Positions 48,241 through 60,005 of a stretch of 64,000 bases of DNA are shown piece by piece. This DNA is from Hofstenia miamia. Its lineage: Eukaryota; Xenacoelomorpha; Acoela. Position numbers and translations under genes: made by a program. The stretch is taken from assembly GCA_004352715.1 (NCBI GenBank), contig SCFE01000114.1:129086-193085 (forward strand). The letters are read 5' to 3'. The notes under the pieces were generated by a model. That model was not told where the DNA came from. It did no database searches and was given only the letters and a program-made list of their open reading frames with translations. The stretch's first letter is position 1. Every line of letters starts with the position of its first letter.

Positions 48241-49921
48241 TTAATCATAGTATGCTTCCTCGTCACCTATGACGTTTATTTGTTTTGGGCAATCTGGTTT
48301 TTTGTGTCCTTTCTGTCTGCAACCATAGCATTTAACGTCTTTCTCTTTCACTTTCCTTGTTTTGCCATCCTTTCCCTTTACTTTTATTATTTTTTCTTGT
48401 TTTACTTCGGAGTAATTTTTACTGGGGGTGCGCGACTTGAAATTGCTTTTCCATGTTGGTGCGTCTCTATACCATGTGGCTTTTTTGTATATCTGAGCAT
48501 TGTTTTTGATGGTGGCTTGTATATCAACAGCCTTCCTGATCATTCTTTCTAGTTTGTTGTCAACGTCTCATTTGATTTCAAACTGTGTTTTCATGCTTTC
48601 CCGCATCCCCTTGCAGATATTCAAGAATAAGTCGTATTTGGAGTAACTATTTCCTCTGGAACTCAGCATCAAGAGCCACTCAACTTGTTGCATATAATTG
48701 TGGATGTCATCAGTTTTTTTCATTTTCTTTGCATTCAAGATGATTCAGTACTGGTTCTTGAAACTTTTGTTTTTGTAGTAATTAATGCAATCTCCTATTA
48801 GCAATTGATAGTCCCTTTTTGTTTCTGCATCCAATAACAGGTAATGTTGGGATGCTGCTCTGGTTAAGTATAGTGGAAGTCTTGCTGCTGCTGCCTGTTG
48901 GCTCACTTTCCATTCTGCCATTGTTAGTTCAAACATCTGCAGCCATTTGGCAAATGTAGGGTTATAGCCATCTACTTTTCCATTAAATTTAGGTAGTGTC
49001 CCCTTGCATGGTATTGTACCATTGGTAGAATGGAGTTCTCATATTTTGGCTTTCTGTGGTTTGTTTGCATGTCCTCCTCTTGTAGTTGTGTGGTCACTGC
49101 TCTCTTGATTTCATTTATTATTCTTTGTTTTTCAAAATCAGAATCTTCATCTGATTCTTTGAATGCTACATCCTTTCAGGTCAGCATGTGTGGCACCTGC
49201 AACTCACTCTTCTTTCTGGCATGGAATTCAATTTCATGAGATTGTATGTCATTTCTATTTTCTTCTTCTGTTAAGAGTAGCAGTCTCAATTTATTCTTTA
49301 GTTGTTCCAATTCTCCCACTTGTAGGTCATTGTCCTTGATTAATTGTCTATTTGTTCTTTCTAGTTCTTGGTTTTTTTCCTGCCATCACTGGTTTTCTTC
49401 TAGAAACCTTTTGTTGGACTCCAACAGTTGGTGCATAAGGATTTTGATTTCATTTTGAAATAACTGATTTTGTTCTTCTAATGACATGTCCATATTTACT
49501 CTGATTTCACTCAATATTGATTCGTTTTGTTGTTCCATTTCTTTGACCTTCTCAGACAATTGTTCTACTTGTTGTCTTAGGGCTTCCTCATTCTCTTGGC
49601 TCTTTCTTAACAACACCATTATATCCAGTGGGTTTGTGTCTATGGGGTTTGCTTCTGGGGGTGAACTAAAAGATTGCAGTTCTGTATCTGTGGTGTCTGT
49701 TGCTGAATTCTCACCAAATACAGTGATGATCAAATTGTTCTGGGGGTTACTGCTTTCATTGCAGTTTTCTTTGTGCTTCTTTTTCTGGTTTTTGTCATTT
49801 TTCCTCTCTGGTTCATAGTGGTTTTCCCATCTCTAGGGTGTGATTCCAGGATCTCAGTGAAGTGCATTTTGTTTGGTTCAGGGTATCTCTCTTCATCATT
49901 GATAGTCAGTTTGTGTAACAA
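48241..49921 (-). pseudogene. gypsy gag: coiled coil, capsid-like domain and CCHC zinc knuckle
   Basis: The N-terminal part (49733-49386) is a Gln/Glu-rich coiled coil (QQVEQLSEKVKEMEQQ). A separate frame (49921-49730) precedes it and overlaps by a few bases, so the true start is uncertain. A retrotransposon-gag domain follows (PKFNGKVDGYNPTFAKWLQM, near 48915-48990, then TRAASQHYLLLD). It ends in a basic region with the nucleic-acid-binding knuckle CYGCRQKGHKKPDC (CX2CX4HX4C, near 48290-48330). Gag forms the particle and packages RNA. At least four in-frame stops (after ENQ, MLT, NQY and EIK) are all TGA, and a frameshift separates the coiled coil from the capsid-like part. Confidence 0.9.
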
Positions 49922-50010
49922 CTCATTGCTTTAATACTTTCACTTGTAGTCTATTTTGTCGCTTTGCAGGTGGTATAACTGAATGTTTCTTCTGTAGGTT
50001 TACTGTTCTT

Positions 50011-50027
50011 GGCTGTCACAGTCACCA
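50011..50027 (-). promoter_or_regulatory. Primer-binding site
   Basis: In element sense TGGTGACTGTGACAGCC follows the 5' LTR with no spacer. The leading TGG pairs with the universal CCA end of a tRNA. I did not identify the tRNA. Confidence 0.75.
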
Positions 50028-51150
50028 TGTAACATCCTCTACCAGGCATTGTCACCATTTATTCATTGTTACTTTATAACATCGCCTGTGTTGTTGCGGG
50101 TAGGGATTTACTTATTGTTACTGCTTGACTAGTTTCTTCTGTTATCTTACATAACCTCGATTAACTGTTCACTCTTTAGGTGACGAAGCCATGCTGTAAC
50201 CTCCATAACGATCTTCCTGTGGGCATCTGCCTGAAGCGGATCTCCACATCCAGCATCACCATTTGATCCAAGACTTGAGTGCCACTTCTCAGCTCAATCA
50301 AGATAGCTTATGTGTACCCTACATTAGCTCAGTGCTTACTCAAGGCATGACACAACTCGACTTAAACTCTATTGTGTGAAAGTGTTGTTTCTAATCACAA
50401 CCTGACTTGTTACTAGTTGTTCATTTAATATTACATGTAGCCATTACCGAAATATATTGGCTTGTTTAAATATATTTAGTTCGAACAACTTCCTAACCTA
50501 CATTTACAATTTACTACATGTACGGTCATTTTATCGGTCGATTATTGGTCATTAATTTGGATCTAAAATAATAATAATATAATTCCTAGAGTTCGGTCAT
50601 CCAACCATTTGTTGACAGTTAACTTATCTAATACATGTAGAGATGAAACGATAGTCGACTAATCGAGAGAAAAACCCCTATCCCTAACCTAAGTGCACTT
50701 TCGTGATCTGGCACAGAGACCCTAGAATCGTTCCCTGTGATGTATCCTGACCACTACTAAACACTGCTTGATTAGCTCAACATTGTATTAAATAATCAAA
50801 CCGTTAATAAGATGAAAAATAAGAATTCTAAGTAAAATTCTTTATCAACTCTTACAATAGTTTTAATTGTATTTATAGTAATTTTAAGAGAAGTACCTGT
50901 TGATTCAAATTTAAACTTCTGCCAAGATGGCGGCTAAAAATAATGTAAGCAACATTTGGTCAAAAATGTTTTTATCGACAGATACAATTATCTCTTTTTT
51001 GACACATGTTATTTTCTTGGTTGCAATATACAAATAAATCTGAAATAATCACACTTGATCTAATCATAATATTTTTTAGTCATTTCTTTTTGATCTTAGT
51101 ATCTTCTGTGACGTTTGCAGCTTATTTCTGATTATTTGGATGATGCAACA
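50028..51150 (-). repeat. 5' LTR (element orientation)
   Basis: 1123 bp, beginning TGTTGCATC and ending GATGTTACA in element sense. It is complete and gap-free, so it is the reference for the other two LTR copies in the window. It still contains about 18-20 CpG sites. The LTR would carry the promoter and polyadenylation signal; no TATA box or poly(A) signal was assigned. Confidence 0.95.
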
Positions 51151-53102
51151 GTCAGCTAAATATAGATAAGGTAATATTCGTGCACCTAACTTAAATACAG
51201 GTTTTTGGCTTGGATCAAAAAATTTGAAGTAATTTGTGACATCTTCACATGATAATACTATTAAAATTGCAATTTATGTAATACTGAGTTGTTTTCTGCA
51301 TAACAAGCAAAATTTGTTCCAAATTCCATGTCAAAATATCAACTGTACACTAAGTTATGGTCACTTGCACATAAAGATGGAAAAAATTATGTGGAGTGCT
51401 ATTTTGAATTATGCTAAACTTACACTTCCCAGCAGGATTTTTTCTTATAGTTAAGTCATTTTTAATAGTATTCTCTAATTATATGGTATATTTGCTTTAT
51501 AAAATTTAAAAACAGAACCAAAACAGACTTTCCACCCTTTCTCAGTATCATATTTTGTCAAGTAAACATTTTTGGTGATTTTCTTGAATTATAAAGCTAT
51601 TTCATAACATCATCACCTGAAAAATTTTTTTTGAAATTTTTTTCAAAACTTATCAGGGATAGATTGAAGTAGCTATGGTCAAAATTTGAAGTTAATGATT
51701 CAATCTTATCAAAAGTTATAAAAGTGGAGCACAAAGTGCTCCACCAAGGGTTTCTAAACACCTAAAAAAACCCAGGGTTAATGTAATGCTTGAGTGTGGC
51801 AATAGATTCAAGCCTAATCACACATAGATGCTTAGAACTGTAATAATTGAAAATTTTACAAATTGGAAATCTATAAAAGAGGTGATGGTACATGTTGACT
51901 TTAAAAAATACAAAGGGAGGTTGTGGATTTCCACTTCATATGTACATTCCTGATTGTAATGAATGCATTTGAAGCAAAGTGTGATCAGAATGTGTAAAAG
52001 TGATGTTATTGCAAGCTCAATAATGCACAAATCAGCAATGCAAATAATTTACAAATATTAGGAAAACAAATTATAAGTTTATATACATTTACAGTCACAT
52101 TACTGTATTTTTTATTATATTTTTGAACTACTATAATTTATTAACAACCAAGATCCAGCACCAATACCAAGTAATGTATGTTAACAAAGGGGTTCAGTCC
52201 CTAGTGAAATTTACCAATGAGAGGGGGGCTGATCAGCACTATCATCCTTCCATCAAAATATTGCTAGCAAAAATTCAGCAATTTTGGGGAATAAATTTGG
52301 CGCCTGATCTACACAAGTCAATTTTTGTTAATAAAAATGTACCAGAGATTAAACCCAAGCAGACAGGATGGGCATTAGCTATTTTCTTGATGGAAAAGAG
52401 TGACCTACAACAACCTCTAAATTGCAAGCAAAGAGATGCTATTTTGAAGTAGAAGCAGTATGAAATTATGTGACACTACTTGGAACCCTGGTTGATTAAT
52501 TTGAATATTATTGTGATCATTTATCCAGTTGAGCTAGAGATAAATTTAAATCATTTAGGTCCTGAGCAAATGATGCAACTTTTGGTTTTCAATTACTAAG
52601 AAAAGAATCACATTAGAGCAACACAATTTATTTAAAAATTTTCCTACCACATTGCTCACTATAATTGGATTAGCAACAAAAATTGAATCTTTGTTCAAGA
52701 TCTTAGACTAATGTTTCATTCATTTTAGAAACATTCAGAAGGTGTATTCACCTGGTTAGTTTATCTGTATAAATGAAGAGCATGTGCCATTGGGAGAACA
52801 CTGCATATTTAGGCCATGTCTACCCTCAAAGCAAGATAAATATAGCTTAAGTATCTTCTTGTTAGTAACTGTTTGCAATCATTAAATTTAATGCAATTCA
52901 TTATTGTGGAAAAGATGTCTGGAAATGCATGTGTTGTACTAGTTCCATCAGTGGTAAAGGAATTACCCTTTCCAAAATAGAAAATTTGGTTTTAGCATTA
53001 CAATGAACAACTGAGTGACTATCTACTGAAGAATGACTTAAGCACATTGGTAGGAAAACTACAAATAGAAGACAAATTACACCTGGTTTGAAGAATGCTT
53101 TT
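51151..53102. other. CpG-poor DNA with an unidentified ORF
   Basis: Almost CpG-free (two seen, near 51179 and 52300). At 52123-52452 a plus-strand frame of 109 codons (start TTG; first ATG at 52168) encodes a soluble-looking peptide with ADQHYHPSIKILLAKIQQFW and KQTGWALAIFLMEKSD. The composition is protein-like, but I do not recognise it. Broken frames continue to about 53100, suggesting one larger decayed coding unit that runs into the repeat at 53103. A transposase relic is possible. Confidence 0.45.
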
Positions 53103-53215
53103 ACAGGTAAGTGTGAAGCTCATTTTTTGTGCAATGTGTATTCATAACTGACCAAGAAACAATTGGTTTTGCAACTTGCAAACATTAAATCATTCACATT
53201 TTATAATATTTTGAA
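53103..53215 (+). repeat. Unidentified coding-like repeat, copy 2
   Basis: Inverted match to 17515-17657, nearly identical apart from about 42 bp missing after GACCAAG. It is cut by a gap at 53216. Confidence 0.8.
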
Positions 53216-54215
53216 NNNNNNNNNNNNNNNNNNNNNNNNNNNNNNNNNNNNNNNNNNNNNNNNNNNNNNNNNNNNNNNNNNNNNNNNNNNNNNNNNNNNN
53301 NNNNNNNNNNNNNNNNNNNNNNNNNNNNNNNNNNNNNNNNNNNNNNNNNNNNNNNNNNNNNNNNNNNNNNNNNNNNNNNNNNNNNNNNNNNNNNNNNNNN
53401 NNNNNNNNNNNNNNNNNNNNNNNNNNNNNNNNNNNNNNNNNNNNNNNNNNNNNNNNNNNNNNNNNNNNNNNNNNNNNNNNNNNNNNNNNNNNNNNNNNNN
53501 NNNNNNNNNNNNNNNNNNNNNNNNNNNNNNNNNNNNNNNNNNNNNNNNNNNNNNNNNNNNNNNNNNNNNNNNNNNNNNNNNNNNNNNNNNNNNNNNNNNN
53601 NNNNNNNNNNNNNNNNNNNNNNNNNNNNNNNNNNNNNNNNNNNNNNNNNNNNNNNNNNNNNNNNNNNNNNNNNNNNNNNNNNNNNNNNNNNNNNNNNNNN
53701 NNNNNNNNNNNNNNNNNNNNNNNNNNNNNNNNNNNNNNNNNNNNNNNNNNNNNNNNNNNNNNNNNNNNNNNNNNNNNNNNNNNNNNNNNNNNNNNNNNNN
53801 NNNNNNNNNNNNNNNNNNNNNNNNNNNNNNNNNNNNNNNNNNNNNNNNNNNNNNNNNNNNNNNNNNNNNNNNNNNNNNNNNNNNNNNNNNNNNNNNNNNN
53901 NNNNNNNNNNNNNNNNNNNNNNNNNNNNNNNNNNNNNNNNNNNNNNNNNNNNNNNNNNNNNNNNNNNNNNNNNNNNNNNNNNNNNNNNNNNNNNNNNNNN
54001 NNNNNNNNNNNNNNNNNNNNNNNNNNNNNNNNNNNNNNNNNNNNNNNNNNNNNNNNNNNNNNNNNNNNNNNNNNNNNNNNNNNNNNNNNNNNNNNNNNNN
54101 NNNNNNNNNNNNNNNNNNNNNNNNNNNNNNNNNNNNNNNNNNNNNNNNNNNNNNNNNNNNNNNNNNNNNNNNNNNNNNNNNNNNNNNNNNNNNNNNNNNN
54201 NNNNNNNNNNNNNNN
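53216..54215. other. Assembly gap (1000 N)
   Basis: Round-number placeholder. CpG-poor sequence lies before it, CpG-normal after. Confidence 1.
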
Positions 54216-54254
54216 TTGGTATGGCCGATACTAACAACAAGTACCTGATGGCAC

Positions 54255-54273
54255 AATATATATATATATATAT
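54255..54273. repeat. (TA)n microsatellite
   Basis: Short TA run just after the gap. Confidence 0.9.
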
Positions 54274-55301
54274 AAGATGAATGCAGAAAAAGCTATTGGA
54301 ATGGTGAAGTTGCACTAGATCTCAATGGTAAAGAAAGTGGATGGATTATTTACCAAGTCACAGAGTATGAGTGCACCTATAGTCAATAAAATTGAAAAAC
54401 CTGAAGAAATAAACGTATGCTAAAGATAGATGGAATCCCAGAGAAGTCTGGAAGGAACTATCTCTATCTATAGGAAGCTGAAGTAATACGGATCCTATGC
54501 CATGTTAACCCAGAAGGTGTAAATATCCAAAACATACAAAGTCTGGGAAAATATGTTAATGGAAATCGACCGAGAAGTATTATAGTCTCACTTTCTTCCG
54601 CATGGGATGTTTGCAAGATTCTGTCTAATATGAGTAAACTAAAGACTCTCAATGAAAAAGTTGGGATTTACCAATTTCTAACAAAAAAAAAAAAAGTTCA
54701 ATAGAAAAGACATTATTAAAAAAAGGTATGAATTAATTACTAATGGAACCCGTAGGCAAAGTATCAAAATTCGTAATCTCAAACTTCATGTTGATGGTAA
54801 GATTGTACCTTGTGACTTAATATGAAGAAAAAAAGTGTAAATTTCATACTTAGCATATTTTTAAGTAATGCGCATTCATCTGGTACAAGATAAACGAACT
54901 CAAATTTATTTGCTGATCGTAAAAGATTTGATGTTTAGCTTATTACTGAGACACATCTGACTTACGACATACATGACAGCGCTGTAAATGTACCTGGTTA
55001 TACAATTGAGAGAAATGATAGGACTAAATCATTAGGGGACAAAACTGGTGGTGGAGTTATGTGCTATATAAAGCATAATCCTGAGGTTGCTTGGGAAAGA
55101 TTATACTTAGACAATGAGAATCTTTGTAAAGAATGTTTCTGGATCAGACTAATACCCTTTAGGAGTCCTCAGAACATTTCCGTTTATGTAGTAGGAGTGG
55201 CATGCTACTCATATTGGAACAAGAAGAACAATTCATTTGTGAAGCTTTACTTACATCATTGCCTTGAACGCATAAACCTGCGTTACCCCCATGATGTTAT
55301 T

Positions 55302-56390
55302 ATTGTAACCAGTGATTTCAACCAACTAATATGTCATTTATGTCGAATGGATTCCACCTAGAACAAAGTTAAGTTTCGAACTTTTGGCAAGAAAACCTTT
55401 GATAAGATTTTTACAAGTAAGGATTTATGGAATGAACCTATTGAACAACCCAACCTAGAAGGGTGCAAACATATTTCTGCCGGAATGACCAAAATGGTAA
55501 CCAATAATACCAAGTTGAAGAAATGTTATGTTATGAAACAGTGTAAATCTGAAGCAAATAAAATAGCACTTGGGAGAAAACTAACTTCAACTGATTGGAC
55601 TAATATGATAACTGCACCGGATTTTACTGCTGCCTAGAAGCAATTCTCTGAAGTTCTGAATGGAAATATTAAAAGCTGCTTCCCCATGAAATGCTATCTA
55701 TCCTATCCCCACAACAAACCATGGTTTGGTTATAATATCAGATCTATAATACAAGAATGTAATAAAGCACTCAAGAATAGCAATGTAAGTTTATTGTAAT
55801 GGCTGTTCTAGTGTTAAAACAAGGATGTGTTACATCTTTTACAGAAGCTGATCTTAAGTGCATCAGTAAGACTAAGCTTGAAAATTCACCTGCATCTGAC
55901 ATACTCCCGATCTCTATATCCTGTCAAATGCCTAAAGTAATGGAATATATTATTTTGGCTGATCTAAAGCTTAAAATACTAAAATCACTTGATTCTAAAC
56001 AATTTGGTGTGGTGTCAGGCAAATCTACAGTACTAGCTTCGATTGAGTTGCTACATAACTGGGTAACAAACTTGGATGAAGAAGGTCATTACATTTGTGC
56101 TTACTTGATGGATTTCTCTAAGGCTTTCGACCTAGATGATCACACTTTACTCAAAAGGAAACTAATAGATTTAATTTAAGCACCTATCCTATAAATTGGA
56201 TATTATCATTCTCGAAGGGTAGAAAGCAAAGAGTTTGTTTAGCTGATGGTACACTCTCAAATTGAGAAGACATCCATGCAAGCGTCCCACAGGGCACCAA
56301 ACTGGCTCTTTATGCTGTTCGTCAACAGCTTTTTGAGTAATTATAGCAATCGTCTAAAATATGTAGATGACACCTCCTTTTGGGAGGTGG
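55302..56390 (+). repeat. Exact 1089-bp duplication, copy 1
   Basis: Identical by inspection to 56392-57480, separated by one N at 56391. Confidence 0.93.
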
Positions 56391-56391
56391 N

Positions 56392-57480
56392 ATTGTAACC
56401 AGTGATTTCAACCAACTAATATGTCATTTATGTCGAATGGATTCCACCTAGAACAAAGTTAAGTTTCGAACTTTTGGCAAGAAAACCTTTGATAAGATTT
56501 TTACAAGTAAGGATTTATGGAATGAACCTATTGAACAACCCAACCTAGAAGGGTGCAAACATATTTCTGCCGGAATGACCAAAATGGTAACCAATAATAC
56601 CAAGTTGAAGAAATGTTATGTTATGAAACAGTGTAAATCTGAAGCAAATAAAATAGCACTTGGGAGAAAACTAACTTCAACTGATTGGACTAATATGATA
56701 ACTGCACCGGATTTTACTGCTGCCTAGAAGCAATTCTCTGAAGTTCTGAATGGAAATATTAAAAGCTGCTTCCCCATGAAATGCTATCTATCCTATCCCC
56801 ACAACAAACCATGGTTTGGTTATAATATCAGATCTATAATACAAGAATGTAATAAAGCACTCAAGAATAGCAATGTAAGTTTATTGTAATGGCTGTTCTA
56901 GTGTTAAAACAAGGATGTGTTACATCTTTTACAGAAGCTGATCTTAAGTGCATCAGTAAGACTAAGCTTGAAAATTCACCTGCATCTGACATACTCCCGA
57001 TCTCTATATCCTGTCAAATGCCTAAAGTAATGGAATATATTATTTTGGCTGATCTAAAGCTTAAAATACTAAAATCACTTGATTCTAAACAATTTGGTGT
57101 GGTGTCAGGCAAATCTACAGTACTAGCTTCGATTGAGTTGCTACATAACTGGGTAACAAACTTGGATGAAGAAGGTCATTACATTTGTGCTTACTTGATG
57201 GATTTCTCTAAGGCTTTCGACCTAGATGATCACACTTTACTCAAAAGGAAACTAATAGATTTAATTTAAGCACCTATCCTATAAATTGGATATTATCATT
57301 CTCGAAGGGTAGAAAGCAAAGAGTTTGTTTAGCTGATGGTACACTCTCAAATTGAGAAGACATCCATGCAAGCGTCCCACAGGGCACCAAACTGGCTCTT
57401 TATGCTGTTCGTCAACAGCTTTTTGAGTAATTATAGCAATCGTCTAAAATATGTAGATGACACCTCCTTTTGGGAGGTGG
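56392..57480 (+). repeat. Exact 1089-bp duplication, copy 2
   Basis: Repeats 55302-56390 including every stop codon and the same 126-codon RT frame. Identical decay in both copies argues for a contig overlap, not two LINE insertions. Confidence 0.93.
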
Positions 57481-58465
57481 TCAGAAAAGAACAGCATTGA
57501 GCTGGATTAAGTATGTTAAGAGAAGTAAAGGATTGGGCTGGTGAAAACAAAATGAAATTACACTCTAAAAATCGCAAGAACTTACTATTTCCTTAAGAAA
57601 TTTTGAGAAACCTGTTGAGCTAAGTATTGATAATATTATTGTTAATCAAGTGAACACGGTTAAGCAACCTGGTGCATTCTTACAATCTAATCTTGAGTGG
57701 AAACAAAATATTAATCACTTAGTTACAAAGGCGTCCAAGCATATTCATTTCCTGAAACTAGCTATTCATAATGGCATTGCAGTCAAAGATGTCTTTTCAA
57801 TCTACATTTCTAATGTAAGGCCTATTCTTGAGTAATGTGCGCTAATCTGGCATTATCAGCTGCCATTGAATCAATGTGAGAAATTGGAAATTGATACAAA
57901 AACGTGTCTTCAGAATTGTATTACCTATGCAAACTTACTCTGATGCGCCCGAGCCCTGAAAACCACCATATTGAAGAAGAGACGAGATTCTATATGTAAC
58001 AAGATATGGGAAAATTACAAAGCAGACGTCATCCTTTAAATCATTTGATTCCTCTAGAGAAATGTCATTGGTAAACTGCTTGGCAAAATCGTTCATTCTT
58101 ACTCAAATCAATAAGTCCCTTGATATTGATTACTGCTAGTGTTGCAAATGTATTATTCATTGTATTTTTATTTTTATTTTGTAGATCATTATGACCGAGA
58201 TTTGGTCAGAATAAATGCACTCATTATTATTATATACATAGTTCTAACTCTACGCCATATTTACTATGCGTATGAGATAATGAAGACAATCTAAAGCCTG
58301 GGATGCTCATGACATAATATGTGGAAAATTCACATACATATGTTGATTCTCATCCGTACACATCACTGTTTACTCGTATCTGTAGTGAGATGAGATCAAA
58401 CAATACATGTATATTATCTCTTAATAACTCCATGATCGCCTGTAGCGATATTGATACTATCATAA
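57450..58465 (+). repeat. Exact 1016-bp duplication, copy 1
   Basis: Identical by inspection to 58989-60004; covers the RT C-terminus, the 3' tail of LINE E and about 230 bp of flank. Confidence 0.93.
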
Positions 58466-58987
58466 TGTTACATATTGGACTACTCTTTTGACTTCTCAGC
58501 TGAAATTATATTCTAGGATTCAATTTTGATCAAATAGTCCAACAGCATGAAGTAGTTCTAAAATGTTGTGTCCATGCCCTAAGTGCTTTTATCAAATCAG
58601 GAACTTTATATCTTTGACATGGCTCATTCTCTAGCCCATGAATACACCCTTCACATTTAGAAATTGCTTTCTGGCAGATGATTCACATTGCTTTTAAAAT
58701 ATCACTTTTTGTTTTCTTGGTTAATAGATTCATTCGAATATTTAACCACAGAAGAAACGGACCTAGTCATATTTAATTCAGTTCAGCATCAATTACAAAC
58801 ATTTATCAGACACTTTATGTAGTTCAATTTTAAATATAGTGAAATGTCAAGTTTCATCGCTTTAGAACAGCTTATATTTTAATAATCCCTTGTTAATGGT
58901 ATAACACAGCCGTTTTTCACTACTTAGATCATCTCTTGGCGTTCACTTTTTGCAGTACCCGTGTTCGTTTCCAAGTTACCTTCGAAA
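58236..58987. other. Unassigned DNA after LINE E
   Basis: No gene recognised; it ends at a single N (58988). Confidence 0.5.
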
Positions 58988-58988
58988 N

Positions 58989-60004
58989 TATGTAGATGAC
59001 ACCTCCTTTTGGGAGGTGGTCAGAAAAGAACAGCATTGAGCTGGATTAAGTATGTTAAGAGAAGTAAAGGATTGGGCTGGTGAAAACAAAATGAAATTAC
59101 ACTCTAAAAATCGCAAGAACTTACTATTTCCTTAAGAAATTTTGAGAAACCTGTTGAGCTAAGTATTGATAATATTATTGTTAATCAAGTGAACACGGTT
59201 AAGCAACCTGGTGCATTCTTACAATCTAATCTTGAGTGGAAACAAAATATTAATCACTTAGTTACAAAGGCGTCCAAGCATATTCATTTCCTGAAACTAG
59301 CTATTCATAATGGCATTGCAGTCAAAGATGTCTTTTCAATCTACATTTCTAATGTAAGGCCTATTCTTGAGTAATGTGCGCTAATCTGGCATTATCAGCT
59401 GCCATTGAATCAATGTGAGAAATTGGAAATTGATACAAAAACGTGTCTTCAGAATTGTATTACCTATGCAAACTTACTCTGATGCGCCCGAGCCCTGAAA
59501 ACCACCATATTGAAGAAGAGACGAGATTCTATATGTAACAAGATATGGGAAAATTACAAAGCAGACGTCATCCTTTAAATCATTTGATTCCTCTAGAGAA
59601 ATGTCATTGGTAAACTGCTTGGCAAAATCGTTCATTCTTACTCAAATCAATAAGTCCCTTGATATTGATTACTGCTAGTGTTGCAAATGTATTATTCATT
59701 GTATTTTTATTTTTATTTTGTAGATCATTATGACCGAGATTTGGTCAGAATAAATGCACTCATTATTATTATATACATAGTTCTAACTCTACGCCATATT
59801 TACTATGCGTATGAGATAATGAAGACAATCTAAAGCCTGGGATGCTCATGACATAATATGTGGAAAATTCACATACATATGTTGATTCTCATCCGTACAC
59901 ATCACTGTTTACTCGTATCTGTAGTGAGATGAGATCAAACAATACATGTATATTATCTCTTAATAACTCCATGATCGCCTGTAGCGATATTGATACTATC
60001 ATAA
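58989..60004 (+). repeat. Exact 1016-bp duplication, copy 2 (LINE E 3' part)
   Basis: Bounded by single Ns at 58988 and 60005, as expected for an unmerged contig end. It carries the same 61-codon RT fragment (59189-59374) and the same ATTATTAT tail. Confidence 0.93.
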
Positions 60005-60005
60005 N

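Larger units (their letters stand above)
39402..51150 (-). mobile_element. Full-length Ty3/gypsy LTR retrotransposon with an extra 3' coding region
   Basis: The element reads right to left: LTR (51150-50028), primer-binding site, gag, protease, RT, RNase H, integrase, 3' ORF region, polypurine tract, LTR (40667-39402). Integrase after RNase H identifies Ty3/gypsy (Metaviridae) rather than Ty1/copia. The internal region is 9360 bp, longer than the usual 4-6 kb, because of about 3.3 kb after integrase. About 24 in-frame stops, mostly TGA, plus several frameshifts disable it. In the parts of the two LTRs not hidden by the gap I count roughly 4-5% differences, so insertion was fairly recent. The outer flanks (GATCAT before 39402, GTCAG after 51150) do not form a target duplication. 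CpG-poor DNA lies on both sides. Confidence 0.95.
54700..58235 (+). pseudogene. CR1-like LINE (LINE E): ORF1 end, APE endonuclease, RT, 3' tail
   Basis: The plus strand gives an ORF1-like end (KRYELITNGTRRQSIKIRN, 54724-54785). An APE endonuclease follows: LITETHLT near 54937, VNVPGYTIERNDR near 54986-55025 and VIIVTSDFNQ near 55296-55325. The RT has motif A YLMDFSKAFDL near 56104-56136, a frameshifted GVPQG-like motif (VPQGTK, near 56287) and motif C YVDDTSFWEV near 57450-57480, then the C-terminal part (KHIHFLKLAIHNGI and ISNVRPILE, near 57740-57835). The 3' end is AATAAATGCACTCATTATTATTAT, a CR1-like short-repeat tail. Stops (several TAG) and frameshifts disable it. As assembled it is too long because 55302-56390 is repeated exactly at 56392-57480. 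Confidence 0.88.

Noticed and set aside
56889-57269. Second copy of the 126-codon RT frame as an independent LINE insertion
   Set aside because: Identical to 55799-56179 within an exact N-bounded duplication; treated as an artefact.
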